Source: Calendula officinalis (lineage: Eukaryota; Streptophyta; Magnoliopsida; Asterales; Asteraceae). Taken from it: DNA of 64,000 bases. Shown in pieces: positions 35,825 to 47,229 of the stretch (the first letter of the stretch is position 1; every line of letters starts with the position of its first letter). The DNA lies in assembly GCA_963853835.1 (NCBI GenBank), contig OY970820.1:48976407-49040406 (forward strand). The letters are read 5' to 3'. The notes beneath the pieces were generated by a model. It worked only from the letters and a program-made list of their open reading frames with translations. It made no database searches and had not been told where the DNA came from. Made by a program: the position numbers and the translations under genes.

Positions 35825-36129
35825 TGAAAAGCACAATAACACTGATTCAATCCATTTAGTGAGGTTTGATGATGATTTTGGTGATAAAAGTGAAGAAGGA
35901 GATTAGGGTTTTAGAGAGAGAAAGTAGAGAGAAGTTAGAGAGAACAATTTGCTGGAAATGTGAAATTGATTAATGGCAAAAGTTGAAGAATTGAGCCTAA
36001 CATCTTGGTATTTATACCATGGCTCAATTCTTGGTTAGTTAGGACCATTTTGGTAATAAAAACTAACCTATATACAATGTTACACTTTAGCCCCTAGACT
36101 AACTATTACAACATATTTAATACCTAACA
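35825..36129 (-). repeat. 3' LTR of element A
   Basis: 305 bp, TGAAAAGCAC to CCTAACA (plus-strand view), same length as the 5' LTR and no difference found by eye. It is the LTR nearest the GT-3 gene and points toward it. Confidence 0.95.
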
Positions 36130-36141
36130 ATCTCCCCCTTT
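36130..36141 (-). other. 3' polypurine tract of element A
   Basis: The minus strand reads AAAGGGGGAGAT directly before the 3' LTR; it is the primer site for plus-strand synthesis. Confidence 0.85.
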
Positions 36142-36629
36142 GTAATAGTAGACTAGGTTGCATATCTTTGAAGACTTCTGTGATTGTAAGGCTGGAGCTG
36201 AGAATTGAACCGTTGAGCAGTTATGTTGATAAAACAGCATCAGCCTTTGATCATCAGTGGCAGATATACTTTTAATTGGCTTTTCAACCAATATAAAGTA
36301 TTCCAGAAGACTTCATGCAAATCGACTGAATGTAGACCCATAGATAGAGCAGTTAGCAGCGGAAGTCCTTTCTTGAAGTTGTGGCGTTTGTCGATTTGCT
36401 GCAAATCCTTGGTTCCTGATGTTTGTTGAAGTTGAAGCAGTGCGGAATGTTGATATGTTAAGGATTTTCTGACCGTTGTTGATGATGTTGGAGTACGGTC
36501 ATAGAATCCCTTATCTGATGAGTTGACTGTTGTTGATGAGATTGAAGTACAGTCATCAGATCTTCTATCAGACATAGTGACCGTTGTTGATAACAATGGA
36601 GTACGGTCGTCTGATCTTCGCACTAGAAG

Positions 36630-38220
36630 GTATCAGGGTAACCCAGGATCACATAGATTGCCTGTTAGCACAACAGTTACAGAAACCGTGTGACCTACGT
36701 TCAGTGTTGGCTTTGATGTTAGCACTGGTAGGATTTCCATTCAATCATCGTGGAATACCAATATTTTTGGTATCACTATGAATGTTCCGGCAATATCTCA
36801 AAGATATGCTTGGTAGAGTGCATGTGTCCTAGAGAAATTTAATTCGGTTCTAGACTCTATACGTGGACAAACGAAGGCGAGGACTGGAGGTGGGTCCTCT
36901 TTTTCAATATCAACAATCTCCAAATGAGATGTCGATAGTAGATGTGGTAATCTCCGTGATTTTGAAACAAGTACTTTTTGTACTTGAGTGGTCAGTGGGG
37001 GTTGTGCATTGCATCACTGGGTCCATGATGTCTTAATCAGAAAGCAACATATGCAATCTGATATAGATGAGGTTACCCGGTCATTTGTTCGGTTTAGGGA
37101 GGGTTTTGCGTTTTCTTTTAACCCTTTCACACACGCTCCTCACTCAACTCACTTTTTCATTTTTCAACCACACCCTCGTTTTTGTTTTTACCATGTGATA
37201 AGCTGATTTGCACCCCATACTTCATACCCCCTCTCAATTTTTACCTCAGCGCACCCCAATCAAGATCCCATGATACTTGATTCTGCTCACCTAGACCTAG
37301 GGACCCTCACTTTTTAGTTCCTATATTGTCGGTGGCTCCGGGGAAGATCATGCTGGGTTTAGCAGATCATAGGAGTAATTTGAGAGTGGACTATTACGCT
37401 CATGTGCATTTTAATCAGCTTTCAATATGTTGCATTTTAGTTCACATGGATTTTTCATCGGAATTTTATGTGATTCCGGTATAAGTTGTTGCCTGAATGA
37501 TTTTGAAGTTTAAGGCACAGCAACTTTGTTCTTTTAAGGTAACACCGGACTCACATAGAGTATCCGTTGGCACACGGTATGAATCTGTAGTCGTTTGCAC
37601 AACCGTTGATTCAAATGTGTGACCTGCGTTTAGAGTTGGCGTGATTTTAGCTCTAGCAGGATTTCCACTCGATCCTCGTGAAACATCATATTGTGATGCC
37701 ACTACGAGTGTTCCGATGGATTCACGGAGATCCATGTTTGTAGTGCAGGTGTCCTATATTGGAAATATTCTTGGGGGTGAGAACTAGACACACTGTGTAT
37801 ACAAAGAGACTTAACCCGGGGCAGGAGGTTATTATTATTCAATACCGACATACTCCGAATGAGTAGTCAGTAGCTTATGTGCTACGTCCCCTGATGAAAT
37901 GAAACAAATCCCTGTTGAGAGGAATTTGAGTAGTTGGTGGTGGCGTGCATTTGCTTTACTGGGCTAGTAAAGTCTAGTGAAACATTCAACGAATGAATGA
38001 TCACCTATTTAATTGGTTGCCCGGTTTGTTTTCGGTTTGGATGCACTCATAAGGTGTGTTTTCTTTGATTTATCATGTTTTCACATCACCTTGCACTCAC
38101 CTATTACTATACCCTAGACCTAAACCCTCACATTTACCAGTTGGCTGAAATATTTCCCTGGGAAGGTGTGGCCGGATCTGGCAAACCATGGGAAGGTATA
38201 TCTTTTGAAGTAGTGAGTAA
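36630..38220 (-). repeat. duplicated non-coding module in the 3' region of element A
   Basis: Two related modules, about 36630-37540 and 37540-38220, share ordered blocks: CACATAGA with CCGTT or CTGTT, GTGACCT[AG]CGTT, TAGGATTTCCA or CAGGATTTCCA with ATC[AC]TCGTG, a GAAACAA block, and GAAGGT- or GAAGATC-type endings. Similarity is patchy but collinear. No long ORF crosses them. The same pair occurs in element B. Confidence 0.65.
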
Positions 38221-38369
38221 CGAGAATTAAAAGAATTTGTAATAAACAGATGCAATCTTTACTAGAGAACTAGTAAAGAGATCGTTTACGGATATTACAA
38301 CGACTTATAATTAGCGTTACAAACATAAAACTTTTTATTTGGGTAATTTGTTTTTGGTTTTCTGAATTT

Positions 38370-38420
38370 TCTCCCCCTAGAAATAATAATTCTCCCCCTA
38401 GAATTAATATTTCTCCCCCT
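38370..38420 (-). other. triple polypurine motif, 21-bp period (element A)
   Basis: TCTCCCCCT on the plus strand (AGGGGGAGA on the element strand) at 38370-38378, 38391-38399 and 38412-38420, each 21 bp apart. It resembles the multiple-PPT signature known from Sireviruses. Confidence 0.85.
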
Positions 38421-38465
38421 CGATAAAACAAAGATATTGAAAAGTTGTCAGTTGTAGAAACGTAC

Positions 38466-38572
38466 CTTATACATCGTCGGAGGGTTGAAGGAGAGGTTTT
38501 GCGGTTAAGCTTGATTGAGATTTGTGGTTTCCTATAAGAGCGGGTCCTGAATCTGTTTTGATCAGAAGCCAT
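38466..38572 (-). CDS. small ORF or exon of element A, unrecognised
   Basis: ATG at 38572 (MASDQNRFRTRSYRKP) opens 35 codons rich in Arg, Lys and Ser, ending at a strong donor AAG|GTACGT at 38466. A degenerate counterpart with an ATGGCTT start lies before the triple polypurine motif of element B (about 56175). Coding status is uncertain. Confidence 0.35.
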
Positions 38573-38608
38573 TGTGGAACAGGTGAAGTGCATCCCAGCA
38601 TTTGAATG

Positions 38609-39285
38609 TTAATGCCGCCCACGTCTTTCATACGGTTTTTGGCGATTAACTGATTCGTCCTGCCATCTTAGCCCATGATATTGACCGAATGGTAGTGGCA
38701 TGTTGGGAACTTCAGTTGTGTAGGTAGGCGTGTTTCTTCTTTCTCGTACACCCAGGTGAACCTCAAAATGTCTAATCACTATTCGCCAGCTTAGTCTTTC
38801 CTTAATGGCAGTGATTAGTGTGTCAATATTGCTTCGAAGAGATGTGTTTTCTGGGATGCTGGGATCTCTGTTCATGTGCCTCCCCTTTTTCTCCAATTTC
38901 TTCTTAAGGATGTTCAATGTGCCGTCACAGTACTTGGCAATGTCAGACACACGGAAGAATACTCGTTCTTTGAAGTAGTTTGTGTAAGTCATTCCCAAGT
39001 TGGGTTCACCTAGCACAACTGTTCTCCGAGTTTTAATCTCGGAGGGAAGTGATCTGTAAGGAGCAGCTAAGTGAACCTTTGAAAAATTAAAACAAAAGAA
39101 AATTTAAGCAGTTAAAAATTAAAAATTAGGTGAAAATCTAGAAAAATCCTAATTAATGTCGAGAGACGGAATTTAAGTAACGCAGCATCAGTTCCCCCGA
39201 TACTGATGAGATGAGTTGAATCTCTCCTTCGACATTTGACGATTGTTTGACGACCGGGTTTCAAGACGAGTTTCTTGAAAGCCAT
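38609..39285 (-). CDS. accessory ORF downstream of pol in element A (unknown function)
   Basis: The main open part runs from about 39076 to the stop at 38609 and begins after an acceptor (TTTTTCAAAG|GTT), so it reads as a second exon starting VHLAAPYRSLP and containing YFKERVFFRVSDIAKYCDG and LITAIKERLSWRIVIRHFEV. A first exon may start at ATG 39285 (MAFKKLVLKPGRQTIV). The combined product would be about 200 residues, basic, with no signal peptide or membrane segment. Position after pol matches where Sireviruses may carry an env-like or other extra gene, but this does not look like an envelope protein. Element B lacks it. The donor of exon 1 is not resolved. Confidence 0.45.
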
Positions 39286-39343
39286 TGTGATGATACGAAG
39301 AATGCAACGATTTAACAATTTGAAAAATATGAATTGTAGACAA

Positions 39344-42300
39344 TTAAGTTTTGAGATTTAGCATACCAAGCTTTGAGACAAGATAATTAAAACGTTTTTC
39401 GTCCAGAGCCTTGGTAAACAAATCTGCTAATTGAAAATCGGTGGAGACGAAGTACAATTCAACATTGCCCAGTTCAACGTGATCTTTGATAAAATGATAT
39501 CGAAGATCGATATGTTTGGTTTTAGAATGTTGAACTGGATTGCAAGATATTGCAATTGCACTCCTGGAATCACAGTATAAAGGAATGCGGCTATAGGAAA
39601 AGCCGTAGTCCTTTAATTGTGATTGCATCCATATCACCTGGGACAGACAGCTAGCGGCGGCAACATATTCTGCTTCAGCTGTTGATAGTGAGACGCAGTT
39701 TTGCTTTCTTGATGACCAGCTGACTAGCTTATCTCCCAAAAATTGAACTCCCCCAGATGTACTCTTCCTATCCAGCATGCACCCAGCATGATCAGCATCA
39801 GAGAAGGCAGAAAGATCAAACGAGGTCTCCTTGGGATACCAAAGACCAAGATCTCTGGTGCCTTTCAGGTAACGGAAGATTCGTTTGACTGCCAGAAAGT
39901 GAGATTCTTTGGGAGAGGCCTGATACCGAGCACAGATGCATGTTGAAAACATGATGTCCGGACGACTGGCCGTTAAGTAAAGTAGTGATCCAATCATACC
40001 CCGATAGTTTGTCACATCTACCGGTTTACCATCCAGATCAGCATTTAGTTTGGCAGTCGTGGACATCGGTGTGGCGATAGGTTTACAGTCGTCCATGAGG
40101 TACTTCTTCAGCAGATCAGAGATATACTTTGATTGATTGATGAAGATGCCAGTTGGAAGTTGACGAACTTGAAGACCTAGGAAGAAGTTCATCTCACCCA
40201 TCATGCTCATTTCAAAGCGTTTTACCATGAGATCGGAGAAACGTTTGCAATATTTCGGATTTGTAGACCCAAAAATAATGTCATCGACGTAGATCTGAAT
40301 TAGGATGATGTCTTCCCCGTGTCGTTTGATAAACAATGTGGTATCCACTTTTCCCTTTGAAAAACCAGTTTCAACTAAGAACTGGGAAAGAACATCATAC
40401 CATGCCCTAGGGGCCTGTTTCAAGCCATAGAGAGCTTTGTCGAGAACATAGACATAATCTGGATGTTTGGGATTTACAAACCCTTATGGTTGATGAACAA
40501 ACACCTCCTCTTTTAGAATACCATTTAAGAATGCAGTCTTTACATCCATCTGATAGATAGTAAAGTTTTTGTGAGCTGCATATGCTAAGAAAATGCGAAT
40601 GGCTTCTATGCGGGCAACAGGAGCAAATGTTTCTTCGTAATCAATGCCTTCCTGTTGAGCGTAACCCTTAGCTACCAACCTTGCTTTGTTACGAATGACG
40701 ATTCCATTTTCATCTTTCTTGTTCTTAAAAATCCACTTAGTTCCGATTACTGATGATCCCGGGGTTTTAGGAACTAAGCGCCAGACCTTTAATCTTTCGA
40801 ATTGATTAATCTCTTCCTGCATCGCAATTATCCAGTCTGGATCGGTAAGCGCTTCACAGACTTTCTTCGGTTCAGTGGAGCTTAAGAATGATGCATGATG
40901 ACATTCATCTGCTGAAGCCCGTCTAGTTTGGACCGAGGAGGCTGGGTTTCCGATGATTTGGTCCAAAGGATGTTCCTTTGTCCACTTCGTAGAATGAGGA
41001 AGTGGGAGTTGACCAGGGTTAACGTTGGAATTATCAGTGAAAGCGGGATGTGGTATGATTGCAGTTTCAGTATTGTGAGGATTGATCGGAGGTGGTGGAT
41101 CGACTCGAGGAAGATGAAATTTAGAGAAATCAATCACCAGTGGAGCGATAATATCTGAGGGAGGTGGGGGATCGACTGGTGAAGATTGAGTTCCTTGTGT
41201 CGATGTTGAAGGACCTGCACTTGATGTGGGTATTGGTGAGTTTGGAGCAGGTGAGGTAGGTGATGGGGTCTCATTTGGGGATGGAGTGTTGATCTCCGGA
41301 GCTGTGATTGATTGAGCATCTGCCGGGGGTGGGGGTGGAGGTGGGGTTGGGTGTCTGACGTTGTGATATTCATCATGGAAGTGTTGGAATAGGATTTCAA
41401 GATCATTCAGAGAGTATGAATGGTTAGTGGAGGTTGTGGGTAGAGGTCTTTCAATGCCAGTTGAGCTTGAATCAAGCAAGAATGTTTCATCAAATGAGAC
41501 ATTGACACTTTCTCTGACCATTCTTGTAGAGCGGTTGTATACTCTGAATGAGGCTGAATCCTTTGAATAGCCTATAAAGACTCCTTCCTTGGCTTTCTCT
41601 TCAAACTTGTTGAGTTTCTCGTTATCAGATAGGATGAAGCATCGACTACCAAAGATGTGGAAGAAGTTAACATTTGGTATTCGATTGTTGATGAGCTCAT
41701 AAGGAGTTTTGTTGTATGTTTTGTTTATGATGGAGCGGTTCTGTGTAAAACAGGCGGTGCTGATGGCTTCTGCCCATAACGACAGAGGAAGTTTTGAAAA
41801 TGAAAGCATCGTACGAGCAGCTTCCACTAAAGTGCGGTTTCGTCTTTCAACAACACCGTTCTGTTGAGGAGTTCGTGCAGCGGAAAATTGATGGGTGATG
41901 CCAGCAGATTCAAGATAAGAGTCAAGAACCCGATTCTTGAATTCAGTACCATTGTCGGTACGGATTGTTTGAACATTTAATTCCAGGTTAACTTGAGTTT
42001 TCTTGATAAATGAGATTATGATCTCTGCGGCTTCATCCTTTGAACGAAGAAAATAGACCCATGTGTATCTGGAGTAGTCATCAACAATAACCAAAACATA
42101 ACGTTTTCCTGCAAGACTGTGAACGCTCATTGGACCACATAAGTCCATATGTAGGAGTTCAAGAGGTTTGGAAGTACTGGGAGCAGGTTTAGGTTTGTGA
42201 GACTTTTTGGTCATTTTCCCTTTTTCACACGAAGAACATTTGTGATCTTTGTCAAAGGCAACATCAGGTAATCCCGACACATGACCTCCTTTTACGAGTT

Positions 42301-42742
42301 TGTTCATTGTTTTAAAGTTGAGATGAGACAAACGTCGATGCCATAACCATGACTCATTGGCAGTAGCTTTTGAAACGAGACAGACTTCTTCGGTTGTACT
42401 AAGGTCATTAAGATCAATAGTGAAGAGGTTTGTGTCACGAGTTCCAGTTAGAAGTTCATCCCCGTCATATGTCCGAATGGCACACTTCTTTGTGCGAAAG
42501 TTTACTTCTAGATTCTTGTCACAGAATTTTCCGATGCTGAAGAGATTATGTGAGAGATCTTCGACAAAGGCAACATTTCTGATTATCAGGTTATGGCAGA
42601 TAAGATCACCAAGACCTAAGATGGCTGCTAAGTGATCATTTCCAAATTTGACCGTTCCTAAGTATTTTTCCCGAAAGTTGGTCAGGAGATTTTTGTTTCC
42701 TGTCATGTGCCTCGAACAGCCCGAGTCGAGGTACCACACATT
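39344..42742 (-). CDS. Pol polyprotein of element A, one in-frame stop
   Basis: Protease, integrase, reverse transcriptase and RNase H of a Sirevirus. The open frame begins directly after a TAG at 42743-42745 with WYLDSGCSRHMTG (protease DSG). Integrase follows (HRRLSH with CSSCEKGKMTK; catalytic D in MDLCGP, D in RTDNGTEF, E in VVERRNRT). RT has YQMDVKTAFLNG and YVDDIIFG; RNase H has AFSDADHAG, STAEAEY and LYCDSRSA. A single TAA at 40484-40486, in the RT segment after VFVHQP, splits it into 751 and about 380 codons; element B has a sense codon there. Everything else is open. It has no conventional start codon at its head, so expression depends on what happens at the gag-pol junction. Confidence 0.88.
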
Positions 42743-42840
42743 CTACATAAAACAAATAAAACATTTTAGGTACCCAATCTTGTATGGGTCCAGAACGATT
42801 AGAAACATATGTTTTATGCAGATTTTATGAGATGATCAGT
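42743..42840 (-). other. 98-nt gag-pol linker of element A
   Basis: Begins right after the gag stop and ends with TATGTAG just before pol. In a third frame it encodes LHKTYVSNRSGPIQDWVPK, matched by a related peptide in element B. T-rich sequence before TAG looks like a splice acceptor. Confidence 0.6.
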
Positions 42841-45800
42841 TTAGAGCTTTTGGGAACTGCTAGGAGGCAGTTCAGATTTGATGATCCATTTGAGAGATTT
42901 TTCAGAGGATTGGATAATCCATTGAGATTTTTCATTCTTAACCCAAGTATATTTCACATGAGTAGACGTTTTAATGGATGGTTTGTCGAATTTGGGGAGA
43001 ACTGACGGTTTTGGCTTTTGTGCAGCTTTAACCTGAGGAGATGTGCGACTAGAAGAGAAGTGAGAAACATAAATTTGTGGTTGTTTAGACGGCATCTTTG
43101 ATTGTTTCGAGGGTAGCTTTTGAGCTTTTGATCTTTTGTTAGAAACAGAAATTTGTGGTTTAGTGACGTGTGTTTTGCATAGATATGGATAGCACGTTCT
43201 GCATGTGTTTGTAAGTTTACCAGATGAATGATAGACAATGTTCTTATGAATACTGCAAGGTGCACCAAGTTTTACAAAAAAACGTTTATCAGTTTGAGTT
43301 ATCTGTTTCTTTGTAATTTTGTCAAAAAATCTTTTTGTTCCATGTTTGTCAGTTTTAACATACACATTACCTAAATCAGGAGAGTAACGGACAGGACGAT
43401 AAACAGTAGAATCATAGTCCGTTCTAAAAGCTGTTAAAATAGTTTTCACAAAATTAGAGTTTTTACACATGCCATGAGCTTCTTTTGGAGAAATAAACTG
43501 TCTAGTGTCATTACATTTATTTTGAACAGAAAAAGATGAAACTACAGACTTAGGTGGACTAGACTTCTTAAGTAGACTAGGCTTCTTAAGCATACTGGAT
43601 CCAGTCTGAATAGACTTCTTTGACTGTGTGGCTCTGTTGACTTCTTGTTGCTTCATGGACTTCTTCCCTCTGGACTCTAATCTTCCATCTGCAAGATTCA
43701 AAATAGGTGGATTAGAGCTTCTCTTCAAGATCGTTGGAACTGGGTTTGTCGGTGCTGGCCCTAATAGAGAGGCTTTAGAATTTTTGGAAACAGCGTTGCT
43801 CGTTTTAGTTTTTAATTCTAAAATGGTGTCCTCTAAATTATGTATTTTGATTTGAAGTTTTTCCTTTTCTTTATCAAAGGCCTTGTGAGTGTCGTCAATT
43901 TCAGTTTCAAGTTGAACAATTTTCTTTTCTAAAATCAACGGTGGAACATAAAGCTTTGGTTCAATTGTTTGTTTTAAAACTTCATTGTCAGAAATGGAAA
44001 ATTCTTCTGGAGTGACAATCGGGAAGTACTCATTGTTTTGAAATTTTGCTTTATTCTTTTCATATGTATAGTTCAATTCAGAATAGTTAAAGCTGATTTG
44101 AGCGTATTCCTTCTTTTCTCTGTTGAATTTCTCGATTTCTGCTTCCTCGTCCGGCATATGAAGAAAGCTTTGCCATATTCCCAAGTTCATGTAATCGTAA
44201 TTGTATAGTGTGGGAACAACATCAGCAGCTTTTTCCAGAGGACGGGAGTTCTCAGCGCCGAGACCCACTTTTGATTTGAAAGATCTGAACTCTTTTGGTT
44301 GATTTAATTTTATTGTTTGTTCAGTGTGACCAGCTTTCACAATCGTCTGCTCCAGTTTGGAGATGTGTTCTTCAGCATTTTCTTTCTTGACAGTAAGACT
44401 GTGTATGGTTGCTGATTTGTCATCGATTTCCTTGTTAAAATTGTTTGTGATGTTTGTGATTTGTTCATTTAGTTTTTGAATTTCGTTATCAGCTGCCTTC
44501 AACTTATCTTGGTAATCCTTCATCTTGATGTCAGCAGACTTCATCCATGTTTGCTCTCGACTGAGTTGGATAGCTAAGTCACTTATCAGCTGCTTGGAGT
44601 CATCTTTGTCTTTTGATACCGTCTTCATCATTTTTAGGTTTGCTATTTCAAGATTTTTTGTATTAATGATGTGATTTAGACGATTTACTTCACTGGTGTG
44701 AGCAGCATGAAATGTTGACAACTGTTGTTGTAACTCTTGTGTTTTTTGATTTGAGTTATTAATTTGATTTACTTGAGGAACAAGAGTTTCAAGTTGGCGA
44801 CGGAAGGTTAAATTTTCATCTTTTAATTTTTGGATTTGTGTGTTTGATACATTCGTTGTATTTATTTGTGTTTGTAGATCATTTTGTAACTCAGTAATTT
44901 GAAATTGAAAAGCTGATTTTGATGTAGACAACTGATTTTGTAAGTCCTTGTTTACTTGAGTTATTTGAAGAGAAACTTGACTTAATTCACTCAAATCATT
45001 TAAGAGTTGATCTTTTTCAGATTCCAAATCAGTTATTTGTTTTGTCAAGTGTGATTTCTCATCAATTTTAGTAAAGAGTTTTTCATTAAACAAGGAATTT
45101 TCTGATTCATCAGTGTCTGAATCAGTTAATAAAGGGTCAGAGGAAGAAGGGTGTACCACATTTTCATCATTCTCAGGAATGCCCAGTGCAGCTCTGAGTT
45201 CGTTAGATCTCGCCATGAGTGCCAGGCTTGCTGTGCATTCCTCTTCCTCTTGATCATTAGAGTCCTCCAACCACTGTAGATCCTCAGCCAGTAGAACTTT
45301 CCCATTTTCAACTTGTTTGGCCATGAGCATTTTCCGTTTAAAGTATTCTGAGTCCTTCACCTTTGGCTTCTGGCATTCTTTGGCAAAATGGCCAGTCAGA
45401 CCACAGTTGTAACATTTCTTAGGTGGCTCGGTGGAGGAGGATGAGGATTTGTTGTTCGGGGTTTGAGAAGAGGAATTGAATTTGAAATTTGAGGATGATC
45501 TGAGATTGTTGTTGGTTGGTTTCTTATAGTACTTTTTGTTATAGGTGGAAATGAGAGCCAAGGCTTGACGAACAGAGTCGATTTCATCTTGTGTCCCCGC
45601 TGGGATCAGAGTTTCTGGTTCTTCATGTACCACCTCTTTTGTTTGTGCTGCAACCATTGCTTCGTTGATACCTTTGTTAAGAGCCAGATTTTGTTTGGTC
45701 AACATTGCCAAGGTGTCTGTCATATCTTGCCTGTTTTTGACGATTCCTTTCACCATTGGCTCGTTTTGATGTAGGTACTCATATAGTTCATGAATATCTA

Positions 45801-46428
45801 TGGAGCTCAAATCTTTGTGCTGCATTGCACTGTTTCCAAACATCTCCCACTCCGGTAGTAGGGATTGGATGAATTTGATGTTGATCTCAAGTTTCTCTTT
45901 GATGAGGTTGTTCTTTCGGAGATCGTTGAGCATGTTGCAGAATCTAAGATACGTTTCCCCTAGTTCTTCCATTGGGGTAGCTTTGAATTGACCATAGGCG
46001 TTTAAGGTCGAAACCATCTTTGCTTTATTACCCAGGTGGGTACCCTCCATTTGCTTTTGAATTTCATCCCAAAGCTCTTTCCCCGTGCTGAAGCTATCAA
46101 GGCTGCTGTAGATTTCATTTGTTATGCCTTGTAGCATGTAGGAGTGTGCAAGCACATCCGCCCTAGCCCTATCCCTTTGCTCTTGATTGTATTCCGCCGG
46201 GGGAATTTCAATTACACCTCCAGGTATTGCTGGTTCGGTGTTTAGGGCTGGAGCCACTGCACGATAGAACTTAGCGGGTCTGGTTGTAAGGGATTCAAGG
46301 ATAGATGGACCAGCTTGTTGGCTCAGGATGAAATGGAGAAACCGTTTCTTCCATTGACCGTATTCTCCTCGGTAGAGAACAGGTGGTTTCGTGTCTGATC
46401 CAATAGACAAGGCGTCTTTGGAAGTCAT
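42841..46428 (-). CDS. Gag polyprotein of element A
   Basis: 1195 codons from ATG 46428, uninterrupted. Residues 1-240 form the copia Gag capsid-like domain (PPVLYRGEYGQWKKRFLHF, MEGTHLGNKAKMV, NIKFIQSLLPEW). A CCHC knuckle follows at C339-C342-H347-C352. Residues about 450-780 are a long coiled coil rich in Leu, Gln and Asn heptads, and residues 850-1195 are Lys/Ser-rich with CNDTR and CRTCYPYLCKTH cysteine-histidine clusters. The size, roughly three times that of ordinary copia Gags, is typical of Sireviruses. It ends ELPPSSSQKL, a close match to the end of element B Gag. Confidence 0.9.
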   Translation of the reverse strand: MTSKDALSIGSDTKPPVLYRGEYGQWKKRFLHFILSQQAGPSILESLTTRPAKFYRAVAPALNTEPAIPGGVIEIPPAEYNQEQRDRARADVLAHSYMLQGITNEIYSSLDSFSTGKELWDEIQKQMEGTHLGNKAKMVSTLNAYGQFKATPMEELGETYLRFCNMLNDLRKNNLIKEKLEINIKFIQSLLPEWEMFGNSAMQHKDLSSIDIHELYEYLHQNEPMVKGIVKNRQDMTDTLAMLTKQNLALNKGINEAMVAAQTKEVVHEEPETLIPAGTQDEIDSVRQALALISTYNKKYYKKPTNNNLRSSSNFKFNSSSQTPNNKSSSSSTEPPKKCYNCGLTGHFAKECQKPKVKDSEYFKRKMLMAKQVENGKVLLAEDLQWLEDSNDQEEEECTASLALMARSNELRAALGIPENDENVVHPSSSDPLLTDSDTDESENSLFNEKLFTKIDEKSHLTKQITDLESEKDQLLNDLSELSQVSLQITQVNKDLQNQLSTSKSAFQFQITELQNDLQTQINTTNVSNTQIQKLKDENLTFRRQLETLVPQVNQINNSNQKTQELQQQLSTFHAAHTSEVNRLNHIINTKNLEIANLKMMKTVSKDKDDSKQLISDLAIQLSREQTWMKSADIKMKDYQDKLKAADNEIQKLNEQITNITNNFNKEIDDKSATIHSLTVKKENAEEHISKLEQTIVKAGHTEQTIKLNQPKEFRSFKSKVGLGAENSRPLEKAADVVPTLYNYDYMNLGIWQSFLHMPDEEAEIEKFNREKKEYAQISFNYSELNYTYEKNKAKFQNNEYFPIVTPEEFSISDNEVLKQTIEPKLYVPPLILEKKIVQLETEIDDTHKAFDKEKEKLQIKIHNLEDTILELKTKTSNAVSKNSKASLLGPAPTNPVPTILKRSSNPPILNLADGRLESRGKKSMKQQEVNRATQSKKSIQTGSSMLKKPSLLKKSSPPKSVVSSFSVQNKCNDTRQFISPKEAHGMCKNSNFVKTILTAFRTDYDSTVYRPVRYSPDLGNVYVKTDKHGTKRFFDKITKKQITQTDKRFFVKLGAPCSIHKNIVYHSSGKLTNTCRTCYPYLCKTHVTKPQISVSNKRSKAQKLPSKQSKMPSKQPQIYVSHFSSSRTSPQVKAAQKPKPSVLPKFDKPSIKTSTHVKYTWVKNEKSQWIIQSSEKSLKWIIKSELPPSSSQKL

Positions 46429-46479
46429 ATCTAGTTGGAAGAAAGAACGACCAAAAAAATATATTTAAATTTGGAAAAG

Positions 46480-46776
46480 AAGTTCGGGCCGAAGTACAAA
46501 GAAGTTCGGGCCGAGGTGCAGAAGAAGTTCGGGCCGAAGTACTGGTGAAGTTCGGGTCGAAGTGTAAAGGAAGTTCGGGCCGAAGTTCAAAAGAAGTTCG
46601 GGCCGAGTTTGTGAAAGAAGTTCGAGCCGAAGTGGGGTTTGAAGTTCGGGCCGAAGTTGGGTAGTAGTTCGGGTCGAAGTTGTGGTGTGAAGTTCGGGCC
46701 GAAGTAGTGATGAAGTTCGGGCCGAAGTTGTTGATGAAGTTCGGGCCGAACTTGTTACTGTTCTCGGGCCGAACAA
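46480..46776. repeat. array of 13 TTCGGGCCGAA-type dyads in the leader of element A
   Basis: About 13 units of AAGTTCGGGCCGAAGT or close variants spaced roughly 20-26 bp, directly upstream of the gag ATG and ending about 440 bp from the PBS. The core TTCGGGCCGAA is an odd palindrome. The linkers differ in sequence. Confidence 0.92.
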
Positions 46777-47215
46777 TTTCTTGAACAGAACAGTTACGAG
46801 CAGACCTGAAAAAACCCACTAATTTGATCCTAAAATGCTCGTTTCTTACCCAAATTCACTGATTCTTATAGCAAACTAACCCAAATACTATTTTCTTCAA
46901 TCCATTGCAACTATATTACTCAAAAACAACCTAGATCTATTCGAAAATTTGAATTTAAAGGGTTTTTGAAGCTTTAATGGTTTTTCCTAAAACCCTTAAT
47001 TCTTCATCAGTATGGATTAGATTCGATCCTAGCTTGATTCTAAGCTTAATATATCAATAAAAGGAAGCTATTCAATCCATAATAACAAGAAATAGTACCT
47101 TAAATCTGATTTTTGATCTTAAACCCCTTTTTCTTCAAAAACCTTCAAAAACCCACTTATTCTTCTGATTTTAACACCAATTGATGGATTTGGATCGTTT
47201 TCAAGATGAAATTAT

Positions 47216-47227
47216 GCTCTGATACCA
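47216..47227 (-). other. primer binding site of element A
   Basis: The minus strand reads TGGTATCAGAGC (initiator tRNA-Met), two bases inside the 5' LTR. Confidence 0.92.
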
Positions 47228-47229
47228 AT

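Noticed and set aside
35825..36129. Native promoter of GT-3
   Set aside because: This sequence is an LTR identical to 47230-47534 and bounded by a target duplication; it is not the original promoter, though it may act as one now.
36240..36623. Protein with repeated RTP.SSTTV segments in the 3' region of element A
   Set aside because: Reads across the start of the non-coding duplicated module; not conserved in element B.
46295..46819. Two overlapping ORFs with repeated RPEL/ARTS-like peptides before gag of element A
   Set aside because: Direct consequence of the TTCGGGCCGAA array being open in more than one frame; no start context or conserved product in element B.
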